NCBI GenBank assembly: GCA_020634415.1
Contig: JACKBT010000021.1
Location: 1-64,000, forward strand
Length of the DNA stretch: 64,000 nucleotides
Source of the DNA: Ardenticatenaceae bacterium
GTDB lineage: Bacteria; Chloroflexota; Anaerolineae; Promineifilales; Promineifilaceae
Direction: 5' to 3'
Notes under the pieces: model-generated
Seen by the model: only the letters and a program-made list of their open reading frames with translations
Databases searched by the model: none
Told to the model about the DNA's origin: nothing
In this document: positions 52,453 through 60,816 of the stretch, piece after piece
Layout of the letters: the number at the start of each line of letters is the position of its first letter
Numbering within the stretch: position 1 is the stretch's first letter
Made by a program: the position numbers and the translations under genes

Positions 52453-52529
52453 AATTGAATTAGGAATTAGGAATTAGGAATTATGAAAATAGTGTCCCTT
52501 CATAATTCATCCTTCATAATTCATAATTT
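52453..52529. repeat. Inverted array (AATTAGG / AATTATGA family)
   Basis: AATTAGG repeated three to four times (52456-52483) with AATTATGAA, then TTCATAATTCAT and TTCATAATT units in the other direction. It starts at the mraY start codon and covers the murF stop codon. Confidence 0.8.
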
Positions 52530-53957
52530 GTCTCCATCTGTGCCTATGGCCGTGACAATGCGATCCATGCGCATTCCCAATGAGCCTTTGATTAACACCA
52601 CGTCGTTGGCTTCAATCAACTCTTCCAAAAATTTAGTAGCTGTCTCAGTGTCTTCAGCCAGGAAGACATTTTGCGGGTTCATGCCCACTTTGAGAGCTTC
52701 CTCGCCAATCCAGTAGCCCCGCTGGCCCACCGCTACCAAAATCTGGGCCACATCGGCAGCACGGCGGCCCACCAGCCGATGCCCTGCTTCTTCCATATAA
52801 CCCAGTTCGAGCATATCACCCAAGACGGCTACGTGACGGCCGTTCAAATCCGCCAACAAATTCAAAGCCGCCATCGTCGAATCGGGGCTGGCGTTGTAGG
52901 TGTCATCAATAATGATCGAGCCATGTGGCCCAGGCGCGGCCACCATGCGTAACTGCGCCGCTGATTGGGTCTGTAAACCAGCAATAATCTCATCCCAAGC
53001 CAGCCCTTCCACCAGGCCAACGGCCGCTGCCCGCAGCGCCGTATGTACACTGTGCCGCCCAATCAGCGGCACCTGCACCCGCAGCGTTTCCGTTGCATGG
53101 TGCAGCGTAAAACGCATTCCATCCAGCCCCATCGAGTGGATTTCATCGGCCCAGAGATCGGCCGTTGGGTCCAGCCCATAGGTGAAAATACGGGCATCGG
53201 TATGGTTTGCCATACTCATCACCCGCTTGTCATCCTTGTTCAAAATAGCGACCCCCTCGGCAGGCAGAGCCTCAATCAATTCCTGTTTGGCGGCCACAAT
53301 GGCCTCCATACTGCCTGCCCGTTCCAAATGCACCGGGCCAATAATCGTCACCACGCCTACGCTGGGGGGGGCCAATTCACACAGCCGCGCAATTTCGCCC
53401 GGCACATACATGCTCATCTCCAACACAGCCCGCTCATGTTCCGGGCGCAAATCTAGCAGCACCGGCGGCAGGCCAATAATGCTGTTCTTGTTCCCTGGCG
53501 ATTTTAAGGTGCGATATCGCTGCGAAAGCACCGAGTAAACCAGCTCTTTGGTGGAGGTCTTGCCCACGCTGCCGGTAATGCCGATGATGCGCGTGTTGAA
53601 CTGTTCGCGCCAGGCCTGGGCCGCCGCCTGCAACGCGGCCAATGTGTCATCCACCACCAGGCAAACGGGCGTGGGGATGGTTAATACCTCGGTCAGTGCG
53701 TCTGGCTGGCGTAAGTCGAGGGTATGATAGTTGGCAACCTCCGACTGGAGCGGGGGCCGTTCCACCAAAGCGGCTACTGCCCCGCCCTCAAATGCCTGGG
53801 CCACATACTCATGCCCATCCACCTTTTCACCAGGCAAGGCCACAAAGAGACTGCCCGGCTGGGCATCTCTGCTGTCGGTGATGACGTTGGTAACGGCCGT
53901 TTCGCCGCCCAATGTCACCCCTGCCAAAACCTGAAAAAAGTGTGCTAACGTCAACAT
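52521..53957 (-). CDS. murF: UDP-MurNAc-tripeptide--D-alanyl-D-alanine ligase
   Basis: 478 residues. Adds D-Ala-D-Ala to the stem peptide. Seen: the N-terminal domain with TDSRDAQPGSLFVALPG, P-loop ITGSVGKTSTKEL, the KSPGNKNSIIGLP loop and NASPDSTMAALNLL. It lies directly after ftsI; the murE gene that often sits between them is absent. Confidence 0.97.
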   Translation of the reverse strand: MLTLAHFFQVLAGVTLGGETAVTNVITDSRDAQPGSLFVALPGEKVDGHEYVAQAFEGGAVAALVERPPLQSEVANYHTLDLRQPDALTEVLTIPTPVCLVVDDTLAALQAAAQAWREQFNTRIIGITGSVGKTSTKELVYSVLSQRYRTLKSPGNKNSIIGLPPVLLDLRPEHERAVLEMSMYVPGEIARLCELAPPSVGVVTIIGPVHLERAGSMEAIVAAKQELIEALPAEGVAILNKDDKRVMSMANHTDARIFTYGLDPTADLWADEIHSMGLDGMRFTLHHATETLRVQVPLIGRHSVHTALRAAAVGLVEGLAWDEIIAGLQTQSAAQLRMVAAPGPHGSIIIDDTYNASPDSTMAALNLLADLNGRHVAVLGDMLELGYMEEAGHRLVGRRAADVAQILVAVGQRGYWIGEEALKVGMNPQNVFLAEDTETATKFLEELIEANDVVLIKGSLGMRMDRIVTAIGTDGDKL

Positions 53958-53958
53958 G

Positions 53959-54007
53959 AGTAATTATGAATTATGAAGGACACTCATAATTCATAGTTCT
54001 TAATTTC
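53959..54007. repeat. Inverted array (AATTATGA family)
   Basis: TAATTATGAATTATGAAGGA followed by CTCATAATTCATAG. It fills the gap between the murF start and the ftsI stop. Confidence 0.75.
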
Positions 54008-55700
54008 ATTCCTCTTCCTTCACCGCAATCACATCCGACCGCAGCCGCACATTGTCCGGTGGAATGTCTAACAAAACGACCAGTTCTTCTGTTAATTTGG
54101 CGAAAAGGGGAGCGGCCGTTTGTGAACCCCAGGGCGCACTGGTGGGCCGATCCAGCTTCACCAGCACCACAATCTCGGGATCATCGGCGGGCAGCCAGCC
54201 AATGAACGAGCCGATGATGTCATCGGGCAGGTAGATGCCGTTTTCGGCAATTTGGGCCGTGCCTGTTTTGCCAGCGATGGTGTAGCCTTCCACCTGGGCC
54301 TCGAAGACTTCGCGGGAAACGGCCGTTACCGCCATCGCCGTCAACTGATTAGCCGCTTCCGCACTGATGGGGCGGCTGACCACAGAAGGCTGATGGACAA
54401 ATGTGCCGTTTTCATTGTGAATTTCTTGCACAATATAAGGCTGCATCAAATCACCCTTATTGGCGATGGCGGCAACGGCCGTTAACATCTGCAAAGGTGT
54501 TGTCGCCAAACCCTGCCCATAAGCATTCGTCGCCAAAAAAGATTCCGTCCAATAAGGATCACCCGGCAGGGGCATCTGTCCGGCAGCTTCCGCCATCACA
54601 TCAATGCCCGTGGGCCGCCCAAAGCCAAAGCGTTGATAATAATCATAAAACGTCTCCGGCCCCATCCACGTCGCCAGCGTCGCCGCACCCACATTCAACG
54701 AACGCGACAACAGCGTCGTCATATCCGTCGTTCCTGGCGCACTGCGGTCCCAGTTAAAAGTTTGATGACCACCCACTTCCAGCACACCAGCATCATAATA
54801 GGTAGATTGTGGGTTGACCGTGCCGGAATCCAGAGCAGCAGCCATCGTCACCAATTTCATCACCGAACCTGGTTCATATTGGCGGCTGACGGCCGGATTC
54901 AGCAGCAGCCCCTCTTGCGCCTCATAAAAATCATAGGGCGAATAGCATGGCTCACTGGCCATCGCCAAAATTGCACCCGTGCGTGGATCCATCACAATAA
55001 TCGTGCCGCTGACCGCGCCATGCTCGCGCAGCCCTTGTTTTAGATGCTTTTCCACCACATATTGCACCGAGCGGTCAATCGTCAAAACTAAATCGGCTCC
55101 TTCGTGGGCGATGACGCTTTGCTGGCTGGTGAGGGGCGAAATGTTGATGGTGGCACTGGCTGCTTCTCCGGCCAGTTCACGTTGGTAATAGCCTTCCAGG
55201 CCAGCACCGCCATTGCCATCAAAATCCACATAACCCAACACATGGCACAGCATTTCGCCCTGGGGGTAAAAGCGGCGGGGCAGGGGGTCAATCTGCACGC
55301 CATCATAGGGTAAGGTGCGGACGAGATCGGCTACTTCTGTGGAGACGCGGCCATCTAACATGACGAAGGGCTGGTCGGATTCAATGGCACCCAGGATTTC
55401 GTAGCGGGGCTTTTGCAGCACAGAGGTGAGGGCGGTGGCTAGTTCTTGGGGTTCGTAGACGAGATTGGGGGCGATGCTGATCTGGTAATCGGCACCGTTG
55501 GCGGCCAGAACTGTGCCGTGCCGATCATAGATGGTGCCGCGATCGGGGCGGGCGATGACGCGCACGGTGTCGCTGGCGCGTTCGGCCCATTCGCGCCCCT
55601 GGATGATTTGGAAGGCGACTAAACGGCCGATTATCACCAACGCCATAAATGCCAATCCAATCACCACGACCCAAAGCCGTTTTTGCTGACTGTTATTCAT
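54006..55700 (-). CDS. ftsI: Septal transpeptidase FtsI / class B PBP
   Basis: 564 residues: membrane helix (about 8-30), PBP dimerisation domain (RPDRGTIYDRHGTVLA to about 210), then the transpeptidase domain. Active-site Ser is in EPGSVMK; SLN and KTGTA complete the triad. There are no PASTA repeats. It overlaps the ftsL-like gene by 8 bp, so the two are likely co-translated. Confidence 0.96.
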   Translation of the reverse strand: MNNSQQKRLWVVVIGLAFMALVIIGRLVAFQIIQGREWAERASDTVRVIARPDRGTIYDRHGTVLAANGADYQISIAPNLVYEPQELATALTSVLQKPRYEILGAIESDQPFVMLDGRVSTEVADLVRTLPYDGVQIDPLPRRFYPQGEMLCHVLGYVDFDGNGGAGLEGYYQRELAGEAASATINISPLTSQQSVIAHEGADLVLTIDRSVQYVVEKHLKQGLREHGAVSGTIIVMDPRTGAILAMASEPCYSPYDFYEAQEGLLLNPAVSRQYEPGSVMKLVTMAAALDSGTVNPQSTYYDAGVLEVGGHQTFNWDRSAPGTTDMTTLLSRSLNVGAATLATWMGPETFYDYYQRFGFGRPTGIDVMAEAAGQMPLPGDPYWTESFLATNAYGQGLATTPLQMLTAVAAIANKGDLMQPYIVQEIHNENGTFVHQPSVVSRPISAEAANQLTAMAVTAVSREVFEAQVEGYTIAGKTGTAQIAENGIYLPDDIIGSFIGWLPADDPEIVVLVKLDRPTSAPWGSQTAAPLFAKLTEELVVLLDIPPDNVRLRSDVIAVKEEE

Positions 55701-56190
55701 GGGATTCCCCCCGTATTAGGTTGCCCACGCTGCTGCGGACGGATGACCAAATGGCTTCGCTGATGGTAGCCGGTGGTTGTGGAGCAACGGCCGTTGCCTC
55801 TGGCCTCACCTCTAAAATTGGCTCAGATGTAGCTGCGGGATAATCAGACACGGTAATATACTCAATATCTTCGGGCACAGCCTGGGCAAACCCCTGGCGT
55901 ATGGCTTCATCCTGCAACTGTTCCAACGACTGGGCCTCAGCGATGCGCCGTTCTAGTTCCGCATTTTCGCGCTTCAAATCAATCAAATCATTCTGCAAAA
56001 CCTGCACCCGGCGCCCCACCGCGGCAATGCGGCTGGCCTGGGTGAGGTAGATGACACCCAGCAGGGTGGCTAAAACCAAAATAACACCCCAACCCAGGGC
56101 GGCTTGGGCTTCTGTAAGCCAACCCAGTCGGCGTGCTAATTCCCGCGTGTGGCGGGCGGATGGTTTTTGTTCTGGTGCGGACATTTCCAT
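55693..56190 (-). CDS. ftsL: FtsL/DivIC-like division protein
   Basis: About 165 residues from ATG 56190 (or 56184); a longer frame to 56400 is rejected since its first 70 codons overlap rsmH and repeat sequence. One membrane helix (about 30-52) is followed by a leucine-rich coiled coil (VQVLQNDLIDLKRENAELERR) and an acidic tail. Size, topology and place between rsmH and ftsI define FtsL even though sequence identity is low in this family. Confidence 0.85.
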   Translation of the reverse strand: MEMSAPEQKPSARHTRELARRLGWLTEAQAALGWGVILVLATLLGVIYLTQASRIAAVGRRVQVLQNDLIDLKRENAELERRIAEAQSLEQLQDEAIRQGFAQAVPEDIEYITVSDYPAATSEPILEVRPEATAVAPQPPATISEAIWSSVRSSVGNLIRGESHE

Positions 56191-56251
56191 AATTTGTGAT
56201 TGGGGGTTGGTAATTGGTAATGAGTTGGCAGCCTCATTACCAATTACAAAT
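56191..56251. repeat. Inverted array (GGTAATTG family)
   Basis: AATTTGTGATTGGGGGTTGGTAATTGGTAATGAG-type units answered by CTCATTACCAATTACAAATT. It separates rsmH from ftsL and includes the rsmH stop codon. Confidence 0.8.
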
Positions 56252-57152
56252 TGCCCACTTTTTCTACAACTCGCAGTCGCGCACTTCGGCTGCGAGGGTT
56301 GGCGGCGATTTCGTCTGCGCTGGCCTGTACTGCTTTGCGGGTAATCAGCCGGGCGATGGGCTGCCGATTGCAGGTACAGATGGGCTGCTCTGGTGGGCAA
56401 ATACAGTCGCGGCTTAGTTCACGAAAGTATTGCTTTACAAAGCGATCTTCTAAGGAGTGAAAGCTGATGACGGCCAGACGGCCGTTCACCCGCAACAACT
56501 CTACCGCTATCTTCACCCCGCTTGCCACCACTTCTAATTCATTGTTCACGGCGATGCGTAATGCCTGGAAAATCTGGGTGGCGGGGTGGATGCGCCCGCG
56601 CTTTTTCACCTGGTTGGCGATGAGGTCGGCCAGTTGGATGGTGGTGGTGAGGGGGCGATGGGCCACAATAACTTTGGCCCACTGCCGACTGCGCCGCTCT
56701 TCGCCGTAGCGCCAGAAGATGTCTGCTAGTTCTGTTTCTGTTAAGTTGTTAATCAGGTCAGCGGCCGTTGGCCCCTGGGTGGTGTCGAAGCGCATGTCTA
56801 GCGGCCCTTCGCGTAAAAAGGAGAAACCACGCTGACTGTCGGCCAACTGCCGTGAGGACAGCCCCAAGTCGAGCAAAATGCCATCAAACTGCCCATGACC
56901 GCGCATGGCGGTGTAGCTGTCGTTGATGAAGGTGACGCGGCTGCCAAATTCGGCCAACTGCTGTTGGGCAAAGGCGATGGCTGCGGGGTCACGGTCGAAG
57001 GCGACGACCTGTCCATTGGGGGCGGAAGCTTCCAAAATGCCCCGTGTGTGGCCGCCGGCGCCGACTGTGCCGTCTAAGTAACGGCCGTTTGGCTGAGGTT
57101 GTAAAAGTTCTAAGACTTCGTGGTAAAGGACGGGAATGTGGGAGTCGGTCAT
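56244..57152 (-). CDS. rsmH: 16S rRNA m4C1402 methyltransferase RsmH (MraW)
   Basis: 302 residues. SAM-binding GTVGAGGHTRGIL near the N-terminus, ILLDLGLSSRQLAD, GPLDMRFD, and the C-terminal AVISFHSLEDRFVKQYFRE are all family hallmarks. The inserted helical domain lies between. Second gene of the dcw cluster, after mraZ. Confidence 0.97.
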   Translation of the reverse strand: MTDSHIPVLYHEVLELLQPQPNGRYLDGTVGAGGHTRGILEASAPNGQVVAFDRDPAAIAFAQQQLAEFGSRVTFINDSYTAMRGHGQFDGILLDLGLSSRQLADSQRGFSFLREGPLDMRFDTTQGPTAADLINNLTETELADIFWRYGEERRSRQWAKVIVAHRPLTTTIQLADLIANQVKKRGRIHPATQIFQALRIAVNNELEVVASGVKIAVELLRVNGRLAVISFHSLEDRFVKQYFRELSRDCICPPEQPICTCNRQPIARLITRKAVQASADEIAANPRSRSARLRVVEKVGNL

Positions 57153-57161
57153 AATGCCCCA

Positions 57162-57226
57162 CCGTTCCTCTCCGTTCCTCTCCGTTCCCTTACTGAGGGG
57201 AACTTGGGGGAACTGTGGGGAACTTT
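57162..57226. repeat. Inverted decamer array (CCGTTCCTCT / GGGGAACTTG)
   Basis: Three 10-bp units CCGTTCCTCT, CCGTTCCTCT, CCGTTCCCTT (57162-57191), a 5-nt loop, then three 10-bp units starting GGGGAAC (57197-57226). Only the GTTCC/GGAAC core pairs. It lies between mraZ and rsmH. Related GGGGAACT hairpins lie at 60817-60880 and 61372-61432. Confidence 0.85.
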
Positions 57227-57234
57227 TGCCATCC

Positions 57235-57660
57235 TTAAATGCCTAAGTCTTCCCACCGGGCGGCGTCGTTGCTGTCTTCGATGGAAGCCCGCACGGTTTC
57301 CCAGTTATCGGTGCTCCAGATTTCCAGGTAGTTGAACATGCCAGCCACGACGACTTCGCCGTTGATGCCAGCGAAATCACGTAGATATTGGGGCAGGAGG
57401 ATGCGCCCTTGTTTGTCCGATGTTAAATCCATCGCGCCGGAAAAGACGCGGCGGCGGAAGGAGCGCACACTTTCATCGGATAACGGCCGTTCGGCAATGC
57501 GTGCCGCCAACTCTTCCCAGCCATCAATCGGGAACAGCATCAGGTTTTGGTCGAAGCCGCGGGTGACGACCATGCCCTTTGCCAGCAATGCCCGATACTT
57601 GGCAGGAATGGTGAGCCTGCCTTTATCGTCAATAGTGTGTGTGTGTTCGCCTAGAAACAT
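57235..57660 (-). CDS. mraZ: Transcriptional regulator MraZ
   Basis: 141 residues, two MraZ/SpoVT-AbrB-type repeats (FLGEHTHTIDDKGRLTIPAKYR and a second around FSGAMDLTSDKQGRILLPQYLR), each with the D-x-K/Q-GR signature. MraZ binds TGGG-type direct repeats and controls the dcw operon. It is the first gene of the cluster, with matching operator repeats about 140-210 bp upstream. The ATG has no Shine-Dalgarno; a heptamer hairpin ends 8 bp before it. Confidence 0.97.
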   Translation of the reverse strand: MFLGEHTHTIDDKGRLTIPAKYRALLAKGMVVTRGFDQNLMLFPIDGWEELAARIAERPLSDESVRSFRRRVFSGAMDLTSDKQGRILLPQYLRDFAGINGEVVVAGMFNYLEIWSTDNWETVRASIEDSNDAARWEDLGI

Positions 57661-57667
57661 GATTTTG

Positions 57668-57719
57668 GGAGACTAGAGATTGGAGACTAGAGATTAATAA
57701 TCTCCAATCTCTAGTCTCC
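57668..57719. repeat. Inverted heptamer array in the mraZ leader
   Basis: GGAGACT, AGAGATT, GGAGACT, AGAGATT (57668-57695), 3-nt loop, AATCTCC, AATCTCT, AGTCTCC (57699-57719). It is transcribed in the mraZ 5' leader, directly before the start codon. Confidence 0.93.
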
Positions 57720-57767
57720 AATTTCTTAAAGTCGAATGAACCCATGAATGCTGTGGTTTTTAGGGCC

Positions 57768-57773
57768 ATTATA
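57768..57773 (-). promoter_or_regulatory. Predicted -10 box of the dcw promoter
   Basis: TATAAT on the minus strand, with the MraZ-type boxes beginning 24 bp upstream. No good -35 hexamer was found, as expected if the region is regulator-dependent. Confidence 0.55.
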
Positions 57774-57797
57774 CACGATTTTTAGAACATCCGTTCG

Positions 57798-57869
57798 CAT
57801 TGCCCCATTTTCATCCATTTTCTGAGGGAAAGCGAGCCTTTTTGCCCCACTTTACCCCACAATTCACCA
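57798..57869 (-). promoter_or_regulatory. MraZ operator: 10-bp-spaced TGGGG-type boxes
   Basis: On the minus strand three contiguous 10-bp units, TGGTGAATTG, TGGGGTAAAG, TGGGGCAAAA (57840-57869), and two more, TGGATGAAAA and TGGGGCAATG (57798-57817). This matches the known MraZ site of TGGG-type repeats with 10-bp period. Confidence 0.82.
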
Positions 57870-58007
57870 CAATAGGCCACAGTATACACCAAAGGGTTAT
57901 TTATGTGAAGGCGAAAATGTAGTTTGTGTCAAAAATGGGAAGTGAAAATGGGGAGGGTAAGGCGTAAAACGTAAAACGTAACGTGGCAAAGCCACAATCA
58001 AATTTTT

Positions 58008-58080
58008 GACGCAAAGGCGCAAAGGCGCGAAGGGAAGAAAAAAAACTCCTTTGTACCTTTGCCTCTTTGGGCCTTTGCGT
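58008..58080. repeat. Inverted octamer array (CGCAAAGG family)
   Basis: GACGCAAAGG, CGCAAAGG, CGCGAAGG (58008-58034), an A-rich loop, then four CCTTTGNN-type units (58048-58080). The rest of the 57661-58156 gap holds the mraZ leader and operator, a GTAAAAC trace at 57963-57980 and no gene. Confidence 0.82.
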
Positions 58081-58156
58081 TGATATTTTTTACGCTTTCA
58101 GCGCACATTTTGCGCCTATATGGGGTGAAGGTTGTTGGTAATGCCTCAATCAGCAC

Positions 58157-58735
58157 TTATCGGCGCAAAAGTTTCTTCAATTCCTCTACATTCTGGGGAC
58201 AAGGCAGTTCCAGCCATTGCCCTGGTTGTAAATTGCCCAACGTCCAGGGGCCAATGGCGGAGCGAATGAGGCGCAGCGTAGGGAAGCCCACGGTGGCCGT
58301 CATGCGCCGGATTTGGCGTTTTTTGCCCTCGATGATTTGTAGTTCCAGCCAGGCGGTGGGGACCGATTTGCGGAAGCGGACAGGGGGCGTGCGTTCCCAG
58401 ATTGGCGGTGGGTCAATTAGCCGGACTTTGGCGGGCAGGGTCACGCCCTCTTTTAGTTTGACACCGCGCCGGAGTTGGGCGAGTGCCTTTTCATCGGGAA
58501 TGCGCTCGACTTGGACGAGGTAGGTTTTGGGGAGTTTGTGTTGGGGTTCGGCGATGTGGTGCTGCAGCCAGCCCGCGTCGGTGAGGATGACCAGCCCTTC
58601 ACTGTCGAAGTCTAAACGGCCAGCGGCGTAGATGTTGGGGATGGATATGAAGTCGGCCAGGGTGGCACGGCCGTCTCTATCTGTGAACTGGCACATGGTG
58701 TTGAAGGGTTTGTTGAGGAGGATCAAGCGCGGCAT
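58157..58735 (-). CDS. rluE: 23S rRNA pseudouridine synthase (RluE/RsuA family)
   Basis: 192 residues. No S4 domain, as in RluE. The catalytic Asp is in AGRLDFDSEGLVILTD; KTYLVQVE, GKKRQIRRM and LIRSAIGPWTLGNLQPGQW are the other family motifs. RluE modifies U2457 of 23S rRNA in E. coli. Stand-alone gene. Confidence 0.88.
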   Translation of the reverse strand: MPRLILLNKPFNTMCQFTDRDGRATLADFISIPNIYAAGRLDFDSEGLVILTDAGWLQHHIAEPQHKLPKTYLVQVERIPDEKALAQLRRGVKLKEGVTLPAKVRLIDPPPIWERTPPVRFRKSVPTAWLELQIIEGKKRQIRRMTATVGFPTLRLIRSAIGPWTLGNLQPGQWLELPCPQNVEELKKLLRR

Positions 58736-59026
58736 GGGGGTATGCTACCATAATTCGCTGGAGAATTCATGGCTGTTTGGCTTTAAGGGGGGTGGGGTTG
58801 TGTTAGAATACGGCCGTTAGTGATGGCAAATAAGGGCGGTGCGGCGAGGACACCGACCGCAGCCCCATGAGATTCGCCGTAAGAGGAAGACTTGCTCAGA
58901 GTGGGAGTAGGGGTGTGGCCTAGTTTTTTAGCGGTCGGACTGGGTTGCTGGCATGGGGGACAACGGCCGTGTGCATAAGAGATAGGGTGGTGCGGTGACT
59001 TGCCGCACTACAGTAGGGATGATGCT
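58736..59026. other. 291-bp spacer with no gene seen
   Basis: Two CGGCCGT copies, a short hairpin GTGCGG/CCGCAC near 58991-59009 and otherwise unremarkable G+C-rich sequence. No tRNA or riboswitch pattern was recognised. Confidence 0.5.
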
Positions 59027-60121
59027 ATGCCAGTAAAAACAGATCTTTGGAAGGTTGGCACTAAACCACAAGCTTTAGTGGAGTCATGGCTAACAACTGA
59101 GAAACAGCTTGAGGATATGATTGTTGAAGAACCACGCATGTTATCAGACGAATGGCTTCTCATTGGTCGACAAGAGAGGACTTTTAACAATCAACCTCTC
59201 GACCTACTAGCTATTGCGCCCGATGGTTCACTGGTGCTGATTGAATTGAAAAGGGATAGAACGCCCCGCGAAGTCGTTGCCCAATCATTGGATTATGCGT
59301 CATGGGTGGAAAAGCTCAAATCAGGCGATATTGTTGAAATTTACAGGCGATTCTCGTCTGGTGGTGATTTGGCCGAAGACTTTGAACGTAAATTTGGTCA
59401 GCCGCTTGATGAAGATGAACTGAATCAGAATCATCAGATAATCATTGTTGCGGTGGAACTTGATGCCAGCACTGAGCGCATTGTTGCTTATCTCAATGAT
59501 AGAGATGTGGCTATCAATGTTTTGTTTTTTCAGGTTTTTGCCAATGGGAGTGAGAAGATTATCAGTCGAACATGGTTATTAGACCCAATTGAGACACAGA
59601 CAACTATATCAAAACCTAATAAAAGAGATTCGGAACCTTGGAATGGGGAATACTACTGCTCATATGGCCACGGAAACTCACGATCTTGGGCAGAGGCAAG
59701 AAAGTATGAATTTCTCTGTGGTGGCGGTGGCGCATGGTACAGCCGCACACTCCAACTCCTATCACCCGGGGATAGAGTTTGGGTGAAAGTTCCTGGAAGG
59801 GGTTTTGTAGGAGTGGCTCGCGTGCTTGGGCAAGCTCAGCCTGCTTCTGAATTTCGGGTAAAAACGGTTGGAGGTGAGCGACTCGCACTCGATGTACTTA
59901 ATCAAGGAACATATCATCGTGAGTTTGTTAATGATGAGGAGAAATGCGAGTATTTCGTTGCTGTGAAATGGCTGGATACGAAAGAGTTGGAGGACGCTGT
60001 TCAGGAGCTAGGCATGTTTGGAAATCAAAATACGGTATGTAAGCCCACAACCTCAAAGTGGCGATCAACAGTTGAACGTTTGAAAAAACACTTTCCTAAT
60101 TTCGATGCACCAGATTCCTAA
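59027..60121 (+). CDS. DUF91/NucS-like PD-(D/E)XK nuclease with extra C-terminal domain
   Basis: About 364 residues from ATG 59027. N-terminal half: PLDLLAIAPDGSLVLIELKRDRTPREVVAQ, the D...E-x-K nuclease core of DUF91/NucS-type proteins that sometimes act in DNA repair or defence. C-terminal half (about 200-300; YSRTLQLLSPGDRVWVKVPG) resembles a small beta barrel, perhaps PUA- or EVE-like. The gene is more A+T-rich than its neighbours and has no ACGGCCGT over 1.1 kb, so it is probably a recent arrival. No partner gene is adjacent. Confidence 0.75.
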   Translation: MPVKTDLWKVGTKPQALVESWLTTEKQLEDMIVEEPRMLSDEWLLIGRQERTFNNQPLDLLAIAPDGSLVLIELKRDRTPREVVAQSLDYASWVEKLKSGDIVEIYRRFSSGGDLAEDFERKFGQPLDEDELNQNHQIIIVAVELDASTERIVAYLNDRDVAINVLFFQVFANGSEKIISRTWLLDPIETQTTISKPNKRDSEPWNGEYYCSYGHGNSRSWAEARKYEFLCGGGGAWYSRTLQLLSPGDRVWVKVPGRGFVGVARVLGQAQPASEFRVKTVGGERLALDVLNQGTYHREFVNDEEKCEYFVAVKWLDTKELEDAVQELGMFGNQNTVCKPTTSKWRSTVERLKKHFPNFDAPDS

Positions 60122-60210
60122 CAAGCGGTGCATCTGTGACAACTGATGATTATTCAGGGGGTATAGTTGCCCCAATTTGGGATGTGGGACGGCCGTTCCT
60201 CCCCCCAACA

Positions 60211-60639
60211 TCAATCCGAAACCAATGTATCCGGCTGGGACGCGGCCAGGTGGTCGAGCAAGTCGCTGACGGTGATGATGCCCACCAACGTGCCATTGTC
60301 CAGCACGGGCAAGGCCCCGAATTTGTAGGTGCTGAGCATCCGTGCCGCCTGGTGGATGGGGGTTTCGGGGGTGGTAGTGAGGGGGTTGGGGGTCATGACG
60401 TTTTCGGCCATGGCTTTATCCAGCAGTTCTTCGTCTTGCCAACGGCCGTGTAACACCATCGGTGAATTCATCGCCAGACGCACATCCCGATCGGTCACAA
60501 TGCCCACAAGCTGCCCCTCATCCATAATGGGAATCTGGCGACAGCCCTCCTGCTTCATGATTTCGATGATGCGGCGTAACGTTGTGGTGGGTTCAATCGT
60601 TATGGGGTTTACGGTCATTAAATCATTTACAGTTAACAT
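60211..60639 (-). CDS. Two-CBS-domain protein
   Basis: 142 residues made only of a CBS pair (VNDLMTVNPITI and ENVMTPNPLTT begin the two repeats; VGIVTDRDVRLAM and VGIITVSDLLDHL end them). Such proteins bind adenine nucleotides and modulate partners. AAGGAGAG lies before the ATG. It is divergent from a second stand-alone CBS protein. Confidence 0.9.
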   Translation of the reverse strand: MLTVNDLMTVNPITIEPTTTLRRIIEIMKQEGCRQIPIMDEGQLVGIVTDRDVRLAMNSPMVLHGRWQDEELLDKAMAENVMTPNPLTTTPETPIHQAARMLSTYKFGALPVLDNGTLVGIITVSDLLDHLAASQPDTLVSD

Positions 60640-60816
60640 CAGTCTCTCCTTGAGCCTGGCTTCGGTTGCAGTGGGGGAATGTAAAACGTAAAGCCTAAAA
60701 TGAGTATACCGTGTCGCCTCATTTTGGGTATGTGGTGAAAGTCATTTGCGCCAGGTGACGTTTGTTACTTGAGATGAAAGGGGCGTTGTTTTACCGTACA
60801 AGTGGTGAGTATAAGT

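Noticed and set aside
55693..56400. Longer FtsL frame starting at 56400
   Set aside because: It overlaps the rsmH coding end and array sequence; the FtsL-like part starts at 56190 or 56184.
1004..57719. Clusters of short tandem repeats that might be CRISPR arrays
   Set aside because: Units are 7-10 bp with no unique spacers, arranged as inverted pairs; no cas genes are present.
58736..59026. Structured RNA gene in the spacer before the DUF91-like gene
   Set aside because: Only a short hairpin is visible; no match to tRNA, RNase P, tmRNA or riboswitch patterns.
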